Below are positions 35,705 through 44,249 of a DNA stretch of 64,000 nucleotides, piece by piece. Within the stretch, counting starts at the first letter, position 1, and every line of letters starts with the position of its first letter. Both the position numbers and the translations under genes were made by a program. Origin of the DNA: Paracoccaceae bacterium. GTDB lineage: Bacteria; Pseudomonadota; Alphaproteobacteria; Rhodobacterales; Rhodobacteraceae. Where the stretch lies: the NCBI GenBank assembly GCA_024742695.1, contig JANSXY010000009.1:58172-122171 (forward strand), in the 5' to 3' direction. The notes beneath the pieces are model-generated. The model had not been told where the DNA came from. It saw only the letters and a list, made by a program, of their open reading frames with translations, and did not search any database.

Positions 35705-36250
35705 TCATTCCATGTTCGTGTGCCGCGCGCGCATCGTCTCGGCCGTCTCGCCCAGCCGTTCGCGCAGGCGCAGGATCATCAGTTCGAACACCAGGAACAT
35801 GGCGCCCTCGTAAAGCGATCCCATCGGCAGGGTCGATCCGCCGGCCCGGTCGCGCGCCATCGTCTGCGCCGGGATCGTCAGCACCCGGTCGGCCAGCGCG
35901 GCGGCCGGCGCCGCCGGTTCGGCGGTCAGCAGCAGCACCCGCGCGCCGGCATCCCGTGCCACCCGCATCAGCGCGCTGACGGTCGCCAGTTCGCCGGGAC
36001 CGGCCGAACACAGGAACAGGTCGCCCGGCCCCAGCGGCGGGGCCGCCATGTCGCCCTGCATCGAGACGGCCAGGCCAAGGTGATGCAGACGCATCGCCAG
36101 ACCCCGCATCTGCAAGCCTTCGCGGCCGCAGCCGTGCAGCATGATCCGCCCGGCCGCGGCGATATCCTCGCAGGCGGCATCGACACCGGCATCGTCCACG
36201 CGATCCAGAACCGCGGCCAGTTCCGCCAGCGCCCCGGCGGCGCCCCTCAC
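35705..36250 (-). CDS. SIS-domain phosphosugar isomerase/binding protein
   Basis: 181 residues, a single SIS fold resembling 6-phospho-3-hexuloisomerases: GRIMLHGCGREGLQMRGLAMRLHHLG (sugar-phosphate loop), DLFLCSAGPGELATV and the C-terminal PMGSLYEGAMFLVFE. It probably isomerises a ketose or aldose phosphate. The start is GTG in a GTGA overlap with the FGGY kinase gene, so product of that kinase is the likely substrate. It is the last gene of the leftward unit BtpA-M42-kinase-SIS, convergent with FucU copy 2. Confidence 0.83.
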   Translation of the reverse strand: MRGAAGALAELAAVLDRVDDAGVDAACEDIAAAGRIMLHGCGREGLQMRGLAMRLHHLGLAVSMQGDMAAPPLGPGDLFLCSAGPGELATVSALMRVARDAGARVLLLTAEPAAPAAALADRVLTIPAQTMARDRAGGSTLPMGSLYEGAMFLVFELMILRLRERLGETAETMRARHTNME

Positions 36251-37740
36251 GCGCCGTCCCCGAGGTCGTGCGCGATGTCCTTCGTCTGGGCATAGAGCCG
36301 GCGATAGCGGTCGTAGAGCCGTTCGTAGGCCTCGGACGGCCGCGCCGGCACGATCCGGTCCGCCGGGTTCCAGCGCGCGATGTCGGCCGGTTCCGCCGCA
36401 CCGATGGCGACCGCGGCAAGGAAGGCGTCGCCGTAGGACGCCCCGGTCGAAACCCGGCAGACGGTCTGGTCCAGGCCGGTCAGGTCCGATGTCGCCTGAA
36501 GCCACAGCGCGTTCTTCGTACCGCCGCCGACCGCGCGGGTGTTCAGCGGCCGTTGCCCGGCCTCGGCATAGGTGTCGGTGATCGCGCGGGTCGCGCAGGC
36601 GATCCCCTCCAGCACGGCACGGTAGATCTCGGCCCGGCCATGCGTCAGGTTCAGCCCGAAAACCGCGCCCTTCGCCAGCGGGTCGTGCAGGGGCGTGCGC
36701 TCGCCCGAGAAATGCGGCAGCACGATCAGGCCGCGCGCGCCGGGGGGCACCGTGTCGGCCTCCGCCGCCAGCACGGCGAAGGCCTCGTCCTTCGGCACCT
36801 CGCGGGCGAAGGTATCGCGAAACCAGTGCGTCAGCGTCCCCGAGGTCGCCAGCCCGGCCATCGCCGCCGACTGCCCCGGAAACAGCCACGGCGCGTGCCA
36901 AAGGCGCGGATCGTCGAGCAGACGGTCGGCCACCAGGATCACGAAGATCGTCGACCCGTACATCAGCATCATGTCGCCGGGCGCGCGGACACCGACGCTG
37001 ACCGCCTCGGCGGCGGCGTCGATCGTGCCCACGGTCACCGGCGTGCCCTCGGCCAGGCCGGTTTCCCGCGCCGCCGCGGCGGTCACGTGGCCGGCGATCT
37101 CGGTCGACCAGGCCAGCCGCGGCAGCATCCCGTCCGGGCACAGCCCCGGCGCGAGGTCGTCGCACCAGTCCTGCCGCGCGATGTCGTAGAGGGGGGCGAA
37201 GTTGGCGGCCGTGTAGTGGTCGATCACGCTTTCCCCGGTCAGCCGGTAGGTGATCCAGGTGGTCGATGTCATCAGCCCCGCGGTCTTCTCCCAAAGGTCG
37301 GGGGCGTTCCGGCGCAGCCACAGGATCTTCGGCCCCACCGCCTGCGAGGTCAGCGCGTTGCCGCAGCGCGACAGGATCGTGGCTTCGCCGATCTGGCGGT
37401 TCAACTCGTCGATCTCGGCGCTGGCGCGGGTATCGACACCGTAGAGAATGCCCTTGCGCAGCGCCCGCCCCTCGGCGTCTACCGGCAGAAGGCAGGGCCC
37501 GATGGCGGAGACCGCGACCGCGCCGATCGCGGCCGGATCGACGCCGCTCTCGGCCAGAAGGCGTTGGCAGATCGCCACCGTGTCGCCCCACCAGACCGTC
37601 TCGGCATCGTGTTCGGCCCATCCCGGGCGCGGCACTTCCATCCGGTGCGGCACCGCGGCCTGCGCGACGACCCGGCCCTCGCGATCGACCAGCACGCCCT
37701 TCGATTCGAAGGTGCCGATGTCGATCCCCAGCGTCAGCAT
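36247..37740 (-). CDS. FGGY-family carbohydrate kinase
   Basis: 497 residues with both FGGY halves: the N-terminal phosphate loop GIDIGTFESKGVLVD and the C-terminal ATP site VGGGTKNALWLQATSDLTG. The glycine-rich and length features are near xylulokinases and related ketose kinases. It would phosphorylate a sugar at the start of catabolism. It follows the M42 gene by four bases and overlaps the SIS gene, so the pair kinase plus isomerase acts in sequence. The exact substrate (xylulose, ribulose, fuculose or other) cannot be told by eye. Confidence 0.87.
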   Translation of the reverse strand: MLTLGIDIGTFESKGVLVDREGRVVAQAAVPHRMEVPRPGWAEHDAETVWWGDTVAICQRLLAESGVDPAAIGAVAVSAIGPCLLPVDAEGRALRKGILYGVDTRASAEIDELNRQIGEATILSRCGNALTSQAVGPKILWLRRNAPDLWEKTAGLMTSTTWITYRLTGESVIDHYTAANFAPLYDIARQDWCDDLAPGLCPDGMLPRLAWSTEIAGHVTAAAARETGLAEGTPVTVGTIDAAAEAVSVGVRAPGDMMLMYGSTIFVILVADRLLDDPRLWHAPWLFPGQSAAMAGLATSGTLTHWFRDTFAREVPKDEAFAVLAAEADTVPPGARGLIVLPHFSGERTPLHDPLAKGAVFGLNLTHGRAEIYRAVLEGIACATRAITDTYAEAGQRPLNTRAVGGGTKNALWLQATSDLTGLDQTVCRVSTGASYGDAFLAAVAIGAAEPADIARWNPADRIVPARPSEAYERLYDRYRRLYAQTKDIAHDLGDGA

Positions 37741-37744
37741 CGCG

Positions 37745-38836
37745 TCACCCCCGGTCCAGTTGAAACCCCGGCCCGATCCGGCCGATCGCCGCGTCCAGAA
37801 GCCGCGTCAGCGTCTCCAGGTCGGACAGGTCGCAGCATTCGATCGCCGAATGCGAATAGCGCATCGGGAACCCGACATCGACGCTGGCCACCCCCTGCCC
37901 CACGGTCTGCACATAGGACAGGTCGGTCAGAACCCCGACCGTCGCGGCGCGTTGCAGGTTGATCCCCTCGGCGGCGGCGGTCCGTTCCATCAGCGCGACC
38001 ATCGCCGGGTGCGGGATCACCCCGTTCAGCGTGCCGCGGCCGTGGAAGGAATACAGGCTCATCCCCGGCCCCGCGCCCAGCGCCATGTCGCCGCGCGCGG
38101 CCATGTCCGGCGTGTCCGAGGCCAGCATGATGTCGATCTGGATCGCGATGTCGGGCTGCAGCACCTGCGCCGTCACCACCGCGCCGCGCAGGTTGAATTC
38201 CTCCTGCACCGAGAACACCAGGTGTACGGTCGGCAGCCCGGTGCGCCCGGCGAGGGCGCGAGCCAGTTCCAGCAGCACCGCGCAGCCGGCGCGATCGTCG
38301 ACCGAGGTGCCGGCGATCCGCCCCCCGGCCAGGTCCATCGCCTGCGGACGGTAGACCACCGGCGTGCCGATCCGCACGCCCGCCGCCTCCACGGCCGCCC
38401 GGCTGCCGTGCCCGGTGTCGATGGCGATCTCGGCCGCGGTCAGAACCCGGTACTTCTCGTCCGGCGCGGTGGCGTGATGGGCCTTGTTGGCGATCACGCC
38501 GGGCACGTCGCGGCCCTCGCCCACGCACAACGTGACCGCCTGCGCCGCCAGCGCGCGTTCCGGCACACCGCCCATCCGTTCGACGCGGACCAGGCCGTCG
38601 TCGTCGATGCCGCGCACGAAGAAGCCCAGCTGATCGAGATGCGCGAAAACCATCACCGACGGCGCCGCCGGGTCGCCCGGCAATGTCGCGATGACGTTGC
38701 CCAACCGGTCGGTGCGCGACGTCAGCCCGGCCTCGGCCAACCGCGCCCGGACGGCGGCGGCCACCCGCTCCTCGTGGCCCGAAAGCCCGGGGATCAGCAT
38801 CAGGTCGATCAGGTCGCGTCGCAGCCGGTCACGCAT
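37745..38836 (-). CDS. M42-family metallopeptidase-like protein (FrvX/SgcX type)
   Basis: 363 residues. Metal-site motifs of the M42 family are visible: AHLDQLGFFV (His66, Asp68), TSVDDRAGCAVLL with the bridging Asp, QEEFNLRGA with the catalytic Glu pair, and a late IECCDL. M42 proteins are aminopeptidases or act on glycosyl amides; several sit in sugar operons, such as SgcX and FrvX in E. coli. Its start overlaps the BtpA stop by eight bases. In this locus a deacylase or amidase acting on a sugar conjugate is more likely than a general peptidase, but that is inference. Confidence 0.82.
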   Translation of the reverse strand: MRDRLRRDLIDLMLIPGLSGHEERVAAAVRARLAEAGLTSRTDRLGNVIATLPGDPAAPSVMVFAHLDQLGFFVRGIDDDGLVRVERMGGVPERALAAQAVTLCVGEGRDVPGVIANKAHHATAPDEKYRVLTAAEIAIDTGHGSRAAVEAAGVRIGTPVVYRPQAMDLAGGRIAGTSVDDRAGCAVLLELARALAGRTGLPTVHLVFSVQEEFNLRGAVVTAQVLQPDIAIQIDIMLASDTPDMAARGDMALGAGPGMSLYSFHGRGTLNGVIPHPAMVALMERTAAAEGINLQRAATVGVLTDLSYVQTVGQGVASVDVGFPMRYSHSAIECCDLSDLETLTRLLDAAIGRIGPGFQLDRG

Positions 38837-39653
38837 CGGCCCGGCCCTCGCCGCGGGCGGCGCGCGCCCGCGCCATGAAATCGGCCGCGCGGCCGGGATC
38901 GACCGGGTTCCAGGTATCACCGTCGACCTTCAGCGCCGATCCGACGATGCAGCCGTCGGCCACCGCCAGCACGTCGGCCACGGTGTCGTGCCGGACCCCG
39001 GTATTGGCCAGAACCGGGGTGTCGGGCAGCACCCGCTTGACCGACTCCAGATCCGACAGCGCCGCGGCCTCGCCGGTGATCTGGCCGGACACCAGAACCG
39101 CGTCGGGGATCGACGAGAACACCGCGCTGCGCGCCCGATCCGGCAACGACCGCCGATCCAGGCTGTCGGCGAACTCGGCCGAGACATTGTAGAGCATCGC
39201 CAGATCGCGCCGCCCCAGCCGGTCGCGATAGCGCATCGCCCGGCCCGCGTCCGGGGTCCAGGGGCCCATGTCAGAGGCATAGGTGCCGGTGAATATCTCG
39301 CGCACGAAGGCCGCGCCGGTGGCGGCCGCCAGCGCGATCGAGGACATCGGATCCCACAGCACGTTGACGCCGAAGGGCACCGTGATCTCGGGCCGCAGGC
39401 GGCCGATCACATAGGCCATCGTCGCGGTCGATGCGGGATCGACGGAGAATTCGTAGGGCCTGTCGTTCTCGTTGCCGAACATCACCGCGTCGAACCCGGC
39501 GGCCTGCAACGCGGCCAGGTCGGCCCGCGCCGCCGCGATCAGCCCCTCCAGCCCGGCCTCGGCGTCATGCAGGGGCGCCCCTGGCAGCGCGCCGAGATGC
39601 ACCATCGCGATCACCGGCTTTCCGGGCCCGAACACCCGGCGGAAATTCCGCAT
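38829..39653 (-). CDS. BtpA/SgcQ-family TIM-barrel protein
   Basis: 274 residues. The sequence follows the BtpA family: PVIAMVHLGALPGAP at the N-terminus, DAVMFGNENDRPY, FGVNVLWDP and the C-terminal VLANTGVRHDTV, ADGCIVGSALKVDG. Photosystem I BtpA gave the name, but most members lie in sugar operons (SgcQ) and their reaction is not established; the phosphate-binding look of the last motifs suggests a phosphosugar. The ATG at 39653 has GGGAGGA in front. It is the first gene of the leftward unit, 65 bases from the GntR palindrome at 39718. Confidence 0.85.
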   Translation of the reverse strand: MRNFRRVFGPGKPVIAMVHLGALPGAPLHDAEAGLEGLIAAARADLAALQAAGFDAVMFGNENDRPYEFSVDPASTATMAYVIGRLRPEITVPFGVNVLWDPMSSIALAAATGAAFVREIFTGTYASDMGPWTPDAGRAMRYRDRLGRRDLAMLYNVSAEFADSLDRRSLPDRARSAVFSSIPDAVLVSGQITGEAAALSDLESVKRVLPDTPVLANTGVRHDTVADVLAVADGCIVGSALKVDGDTWNPVDPGRAADFMARARAARGEGRADA

Positions 39654-39717
39654 TCCATCCTCCCTCGTCGCGGCGATCCTAACGCCACCGGGGGATGGAG
39701 AGAAAGAAGGAATCATA

Positions 39718-39729
39718 CTAGCATGTCAG
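39718..39729. promoter_or_regulatory. GntR operator, central divergent promoter
   Basis: CTAGCATGTCAG differs from a perfect palindrome at one base pair, and the preceding ATACTAGCATG is identical to the sequence at the GntR gene (44236-44246). It stands in the 92-bp gap between the BtpA operon and the aldo/keto reductase gene and so can serve both. Confidence 0.65.
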
Positions 39730-39745
39730 CGACGGGGAGGCGTTC

Positions 39746-40780
39746 ATGCAGCAAGAGACACGGCACTGGGACCGCCTTGGCAACGGTGGCCTGACCTTTA
39801 CCGAGATCGGCTTCGGCGCGGCGCCGCTGGGCAATCTCTACCGCGCGATCCCGGAAGACGAGGCGCAGGCGGTGCTGGATGCGGCATGGGACGGCGGCCT
39901 GCGCTATTTCGACACCGCGCCGCTTTACGGCTTCGGCCTGTCGGAAACCCGGCTCAATCATTTCCTGCGCGGCAAACCGCGCGAGGCCTACGTGCTGTCG
40001 ACCAAGGTCGGGCGGCTTCTGCGCGGCTGCGCCGCCGGCGAGAACCCCGACGGGGCCGGCAAATGGTTCGACGTGCCGGCCCGCAAGGAAGTCTACGACT
40101 ACGGCTACGACGGCGTGATGCGATCGGTAGAGGCCAGCCTGGAACGGCTGGGCGTGGACCGGATCGACATCCTCTACGCCCACGATCTCGACGTCTTCAA
40201 CCACGGCAGTCCCGAGGCCCTGACCGCGCGGCTTGAGGAGTTGATGACGGGCGGCTACCGCGCGCTCTTGCAGCTGCGCGAGACCGGGGTGATCCGGGCC
40301 TTCGGGGCCGGCGTGAACGAATGGCAACCCTGCCAGTGGCTGGCCGAGCGCGGCGACTTCGACCTGTTCCTGCTGGCCGGCCGCTACACGCTTCTGGAAC
40401 AGGAGGCGCTGGACAGCTTCCTGCCCCTTGCGGAGCGGAAGGGGATCGGCATCGTCATCGGCGGGCCTTACAACTCTGGCGTGCTGGCGACCGGGGCTCG
40501 GCCCGGCGCGTTCTACAACTACGATCCCGCGCCGGACTGGGTGCTGGACAAGGTCGGGCGGATCGAGGCGGTCTGCGCCCGTCACGGCGTCCGGCTGGTC
40601 GACGCGGCGTTCCGGTTCCCGCTGCTGCATCCCGCCGTCGTCTCGGTGATCCCGGGCGGCCAGGGCCGGGCCGAGATGGAGTCGAACCTCGCGGCGGCGG
40701 CGGCGCGCATGCCCGCCGCGCTCTGGGCCGATCTCAAGGCCGAGGGACTGATGCGCGCGGACGCGCCGGTGGAGGGCTGA
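39746..40780 (+). CDS. Aldo/keto reductase, aldose 1-dehydrogenase type
   Basis: 344 residues. The catalytic tetrad is Asp56, Tyr61, Lys87 and His146 (FDTAPLYGFG, STKVGR, LYAHDLDV). The sequence pattern, including RYTLLEQEALDSFLPL and GGPYNSGVLATG, is that of the D-threo-aldose/L-fucose dehydrogenase group, which oxidises free aldoses to lactones with NAD(P). A GGGGAGG site precedes the ATG. The lactonase gene follows after three bases, which supports aldose to lactone to acid as the flow of this unit. Confidence 0.84.
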   Translation: MQQETRHWDRLGNGGLTFTEIGFGAAPLGNLYRAIPEDEAQAVLDAAWDGGLRYFDTAPLYGFGLSETRLNHFLRGKPREAYVLSTKVGRLLRGCAAGENPDGAGKWFDVPARKEVYDYGYDGVMRSVEASLERLGVDRIDILYAHDLDVFNHGSPEALTARLEELMTGGYRALLQLRETGVIRAFGAGVNEWQPCQWLAERGDFDLFLLAGRYTLLEQEALDSFLPLAERKGIGIVIGGPYNSGVLATGARPGAFYNYDPAPDWVLDKVGRIEAVCARHGVRLVDAAFRFPLLHPAVVSVIPGGQGRAEMESNLAAAAARMPAALWADLKAEGLMRADAPVEG

Positions 40781-40783
40781 GCC

Positions 40784-41617
40784 ATGCAGATCGACGCGCA
40801 CCAGCATTTCTGGAACCCCGCGCGGGGCGACTACGGATGGATGCCGAAGGGCGATCCCGTGCTCGACCGCGTCTACGGGCCGGCCGATCTCGTGCCGCTT
40901 CTCGATCGTCACGGGATCGACCGCACGGTTCTGGTACAGGCCGCCCCCAGCATCGCCGAGACCGAATACATGCTGGGGATCGCCGATGCCTGCGACCGCG
41001 TCGCTGGCGTCGTCGGCTGGATCGATTTCGAGCGGCCGGGCGACATCGCGGACCTGCGGCGCCTGGCCGGGCATCCGGCCTTCAAGGGCGTCAGGCCGAT
41101 GATCCAGGACATCCCCGATGACGGCTGGATGCACCGCGAGGACGTGCAATGGGGCTACCGGGCGGTGGCGGACCTTGACCTGACCTTCGACGCGCTGGGG
41201 TTTCCGCGCCATCTCGACGGGTTCCTGGCCCTGCTGAAGCGCTATCCCGACATGCGGGTGGTGATCGACCACTGCATGAAGCCACAGATCCGCGACCACG
41301 GCGCCGAAAGCTTCGCGCGCTGGGCCGAGGGCATGGCGCGGATCGCGGGCGAAACCGGTGCCTGCTGCAAGTTCTCGGCCCTGGTGACCGAAGCCGATCC
41401 GGGCTGGACGGTGGCCGACCTGAAACCCTATGCCGACCATGTCCTCGCCGTGTTCGGACCCGACCGGCTGATGTGGGGGTCGGATTGGCCGGTCTGCCGG
41501 CTGCGGGCGGAGTATTCGGTCTGGCGCGCGGCGGCCGAAGAGTTGACGGCGCATCTGTCGCCCAGCGACCGCGCCCGCATCTTCGGCGGAACGGCGGCCG
41601 CCTTCTACCGGCTCTGA
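40784..41617 (+). CDS. Amidohydrolase-family sugar lactonase (fuconolactonase-like)
   Basis: 277 residues of the COG3618 type of amidohydrolase, with HQHFW (His6, His8) at the start, VVIDHCMKP in the middle and LMWGSDWPVCR near the end carrying the catalytic Asp. Members hydrolyse L-fuconolactone, L-rhamnonolactone or related lactones to the acids. It follows the aldose dehydrogenase gene directly, so it most likely opens the lactone made by that enzyme. Its 3' end overlaps the convergent PfkB gene by 13 bases. No acid dehydratase or aldolase for the next steps is in the window. Confidence 0.84.
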   Translation: MQIDAHQHFWNPARGDYGWMPKGDPVLDRVYGPADLVPLLDRHGIDRTVLVQAAPSIAETEYMLGIADACDRVAGVVGWIDFERPGDIADLRRLAGHPAFKGVRPMIQDIPDDGWMHREDVQWGYRAVADLDLTFDALGFPRHLDGFLALLKRYPDMRVVIDHCMKPQIRDHGAESFARWAEGMARIAGETGACCKFSALVTEADPGWTVADLKPYADHVLAVFGPDRLMWGSDWPVCRLRAEYSVWRAAAEELTAHLSPSDRARIFGGTAAAFYRL

Positions 41618-42489
41618 GCCATCCGCGCCCGTACCGCCCCGGCGGTGATCGCGGGCCGCCGATCGACCGGCGCGGACACGTGCAGCGCCGCGGCGGCCTG
41701 GCCGAAACCGGCCGCGGCGTGCAACGGCTCTCCGGCGTCCAGCGCGGCCGCCATCGCCCCGACGAACATGTCGCCCGCGCCGTGCGCCGAGACGACCGTC
41801 ACGGGATGCGCCGCGAGGTGCCGCACGGCCCCGTCGAACAGCCAAAGCCCGCCCTCGCCCAGTGTCACGATGACGGCACCCGGCACGCGGGCGGCAAGCG
41901 CGGCCGCCGCGTCCTGCGGTGCGAGGCCGGGCCCGGCAAGGTCCGCCGCCTCGACCCGGTTGACGACCAGCAGATCGACCTGGGCCAGCAGATCCGTCGC
42001 CATCGGCCGCGCCGGCGCGGCGTTCAGGCAGACCCGCGCGCCCGCCATCCGCGCCCGCCGCGCCAGCGCCAGGTTCACCGCCTCCGGCACCTCGTTTTGC
42101 AGCAGCAGCCAGGTCAGGCCTTCGGGCAGGTCGATCGCCGAGGCGTCGATGTCGAGATTCGCGGCCGAAACGATCACCGCCCCGTAGCCGCCGCCCGGCA
42201 GGGTCAGCGCGACCGACATTCCCGACGCGCCGAGCCCGCGCTGCACCCGCGTCGCATCGACCCCGCCGCGATCCAGCCCGGCCAACAGCTCCGCCGCGAA
42301 CCCGTCGTCGCCGACGCGGCCCGCCATGGCGACACGGGCCTCCATCCGCGCAGCCGCGACCGCCTGGTTGCCGCCCTTGCCGCCGAAGGCGCGGGAAACC
42401 GACCGCCCGGCCACCGTCTCGTCCTCGCGGGGCAGGTGCGGTGTGTCGATGATCAGGTCGAGGTGCAGCGACCCGGCGACGAGGATCAC
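41605..42489 (-). CDS. PfkB-family carbohydrate kinase, copy 2
   Basis: 294 residues with GGKGGNQAVAAARM near residue 36 and VSAHGAGDMFVGAMAAALDAG near 235 (catalytic Asp in GAGD). It is a ribokinase-like enzyme distinct from that at 28.6 kb. It overlaps the TIM-barrel isomerase gene by four bases and is last in the leftward unit GntR-isomerase-kinase. With the FGGY enzyme and the ribokinase this gives three sugar kinases under one probable regulator, which argues for a branched pathway or several related substrates. Confidence 0.85.
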   Translation of the reverse strand: MILVAGSLHLDLIIDTPHLPREDETVAGRSVSRAFGGKGGNQAVAAARMEARVAMAGRVGDDGFAAELLAGLDRGGVDATRVQRGLGASGMSVALTLPGGGYGAVIVSAANLDIDASAIDLPEGLTWLLLQNEVPEAVNLALARRARMAGARVCLNAAPARPMATDLLAQVDLLVVNRVEAADLAGPGLAPQDAAAALAARVPGAVIVTLGEGGLWLFDGAVRHLAAHPVTVVSAHGAGDMFVGAMAAALDAGEPLHAAAGFGQAAAALHVSAPVDRRPAITAGAVRARMAQSR

Positions 42490-43466
42490 GGGTCTTCCCC
42501 GGCAAGGGCGGCGGTGACGATCCGCAGGCTGGCCGCCGCGTCCTGCCGGGCGATGGCCGCCGCCAGCCCAGCGTGGCCCCGCAGCCGGGCGGCAACCCGG
42601 CGCAGCCGGTCGGTCAGCACGACATTCGTGGCCGCCTCGGCCGCCGGATCCAGCCCGCCATGATCGGGGAAGGTGTCGAAATAGATCACCCCGTCATGGC
42701 CGATCCGGTCCAGCACCCAGAACAGCTCCACGGTCTGCAACGGATGCACCGTCCCTACCATCAGGCCGTCGTCGCGCTTTCCGTAGCCGTCGTTCAGATG
42801 CACGCCCAGCAGCCGCGACCGCGCGTGCACCATCTCGGCGATCTGCGCCGGTATCTCGCCGGCGTAGAGCACATGCGCGAAATCGAGCGTCACGCCGGTG
42901 TTCGCGCGGCCCGCGTCGGCCAGCGCCAGCAGCGTCGTCGCGGCATCGGGCAACAGCGCGAAGGCGCGCGGTTCGTTGGGCTTGTATTCCACGGCGATGT
43001 CGAGATCGGGGTTGTGATCGGCCACCTCGGCGATCGCGGCCACCGTGTCGGCCCACATCCGCGAAAAATCGCCCTGGAAGGAATAATCCACCCCGTCCTG
43101 GCCCAGCCACAGCGTCATCACCTTGCCGCCCATCTCGGCCAGCGCGTCGAGACCGCGCCTGGTCAGGTCGATGGCCGCCCTGCGAATGCCCGCGTCGGGA
43201 TGGGTGAAGGCGCCCAGCCGAAACCCCGGATCGGTATAGTAGCGCATCGCCAGGCCGTTCAGCGCCAGGCCCGCATCGGCCAGTTGCGCGGCCCGGTCAC
43301 GCGGCGTGGCATCCCCGACATGGTCGGGATAGTTCAGATCGGCGGCGTCGATCCCCGGCACGGTGCCGGCCCGGGCGATCATCTCGGCGACCGTTGCGCC
43401 CTTCGGCAGGCCGACCTTGAAGGCGTTCAGGCGCAGCGCGTAGCGCGGCGCGTTCGGCAGGGTCAT
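42486..43466 (-). CDS. Sugar isomerase/epimerase-like TIM-barrel protein
   Basis: 326 residues of the xylose-isomerase-like TIM-barrel superfamily. Likely metal ligands are in VEYKPNEPR (Glu), VTLDFAHVLYAG (Asp, His) and GVHLNDGYGKRDDG (His, Asp), the pattern seen in L-rhamnose isomerase and tagatose epimerase relatives. It would interconvert an aldose and ketose or epimerise a ketose. It is placed between the GntR gene and a PfkB kinase gene with four-base overlaps on both sides, so isomerise then phosphorylate is the likely order. Confidence 0.84.
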   Translation of the reverse strand: MTLPNAPRYALRLNAFKVGLPKGATVAEMIARAGTVPGIDAADLNYPDHVGDATPRDRAAQLADAGLALNGLAMRYYTDPGFRLGAFTHPDAGIRRAAIDLTRRGLDALAEMGGKVMTLWLGQDGVDYSFQGDFSRMWADTVAAIAEVADHNPDLDIAVEYKPNEPRAFALLPDAATTLLALADAGRANTGVTLDFAHVLYAGEIPAQIAEMVHARSRLLGVHLNDGYGKRDDGLMVGTVHPLQTVELFWVLDRIGHDGVIYFDTFPDHGGLDPAAEAATNVVLTDRLRRVAARLRGHAGLAAAIARQDAAASLRIVTAALAGEDP

Positions 43467-44236
43467 GAAACGGCTCCCTCGCGCGGCGGATCGAAGAATT
43501 CGGGATTGTCGCGCAGCATCAGGTCCAGCGCCGCGGTCAGCTGCGCCAGGTGTTGCCGGGTGACACGACGGGCGCGGGCCGGATCGTGCGCCTCCAGCGC
43601 CTCGACGATGGCGCGATGCTCCTCCAGCGTCCGGTCGACGCGGCCCGGCGTCGGCAGGAACAGCCGGCGTGCCCGGTTGACATGCACCCAGGCGGTCTGG
43701 GCCATCGAGGAAAGCCGCCGGTACCCTGTGAAGGACAGGATCAGATCGTGCATCTGCAGATCGGTCTCGTAGAATCCGGCGATGTCGCCATCGGCGATCA
43801 GCGCCTCCTGCAGGCGCAGGCTGCGGCGCAAAAGCACCGACTGCTCATCGCTCAGGGTTTCGGCGACCCGTTCCACCGCCGCCAGTTCCAGCGCCTCGCG
43901 CAGGAACGCGCCTTCGCGGATCTCGTCGATCGAGAACCGCGCGACGAAGGTGCCGGACTGCGGCACCACGTCGACCAGCCCCTCCGCCGCCAGCCGGGCG
44001 ACCGCCTCGGCCACCGGCGAGCGCGAGACGCCGAGCACGGCGCAGATCTCGGGCTTGCGCAGCACTTCGCCCGGGCGGTAGCCCAGCTTCAGGATCGCAT
44101 CCTTGAGCGACAGGTAGGTCCGCTGCGCGAGCGTGCCGGCATAATTGTCCAGCGCGACGAGGGCGGAGGCGCCGGAGGCCGGCGCCGGCGGGGGCGGCTC
44201 GTCACCCTTGGTCGCGGCTTTCACGTCCTGTGACAT
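43463..44236 (-). CDS. GntR-family regulator (FCD type), probable regulator of the sugar locus
   Basis: 257 residues. A disordered Pro/Ala-rich N-terminus of about 30 residues precedes the winged helix (LRKPEICAVLGVSRSPVAEAV, about 58-80) and an FCD sensor domain. A perfect 12-bp palindrome ends one base before the ATG, and related palindromes stand at the only two other promoter regions of the locus, so this protein is probably an autoregulated repressor of all units from 28.6 to 44.2 kb. No ribosome site is possible before this ATG unless the mRNA is leaderless or a later start is used. It is first in an operon with the isomerase and kinase genes. Confidence 0.88.
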   Translation of the reverse strand: MSQDVKAATKGDEPPPPAPASGASALVALDNYAGTLAQRTYLSLKDAILKLGYRPGEVLRKPEICAVLGVSRSPVAEAVARLAAEGLVDVVPQSGTFVARFSIDEIREGAFLREALELAAVERVAETLSDEQSVLLRRSLRLQEALIADGDIAGFYETDLQMHDLILSFTGYRRLSSMAQTAWVHVNRARRLFLPTPGRVDRTLEEHRAIVEALEAHDPARARRVTRQHLAQLTAALDLMLRDNPEFFDPPREGAVS

Positions 44237-44237
44237 A

Positions 44238-44249
44238 CTAGCATGCTAG
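44238..44249. promoter_or_regulatory. GntR operator at the regulator gene
   Basis: CTAGCATGCTAG is a perfect 12-bp palindrome one base upstream of the GntR start codon. It matches the sites at 31323 and 39718 (shared pattern CTARCATGYYAG). Confidence 0.72.
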
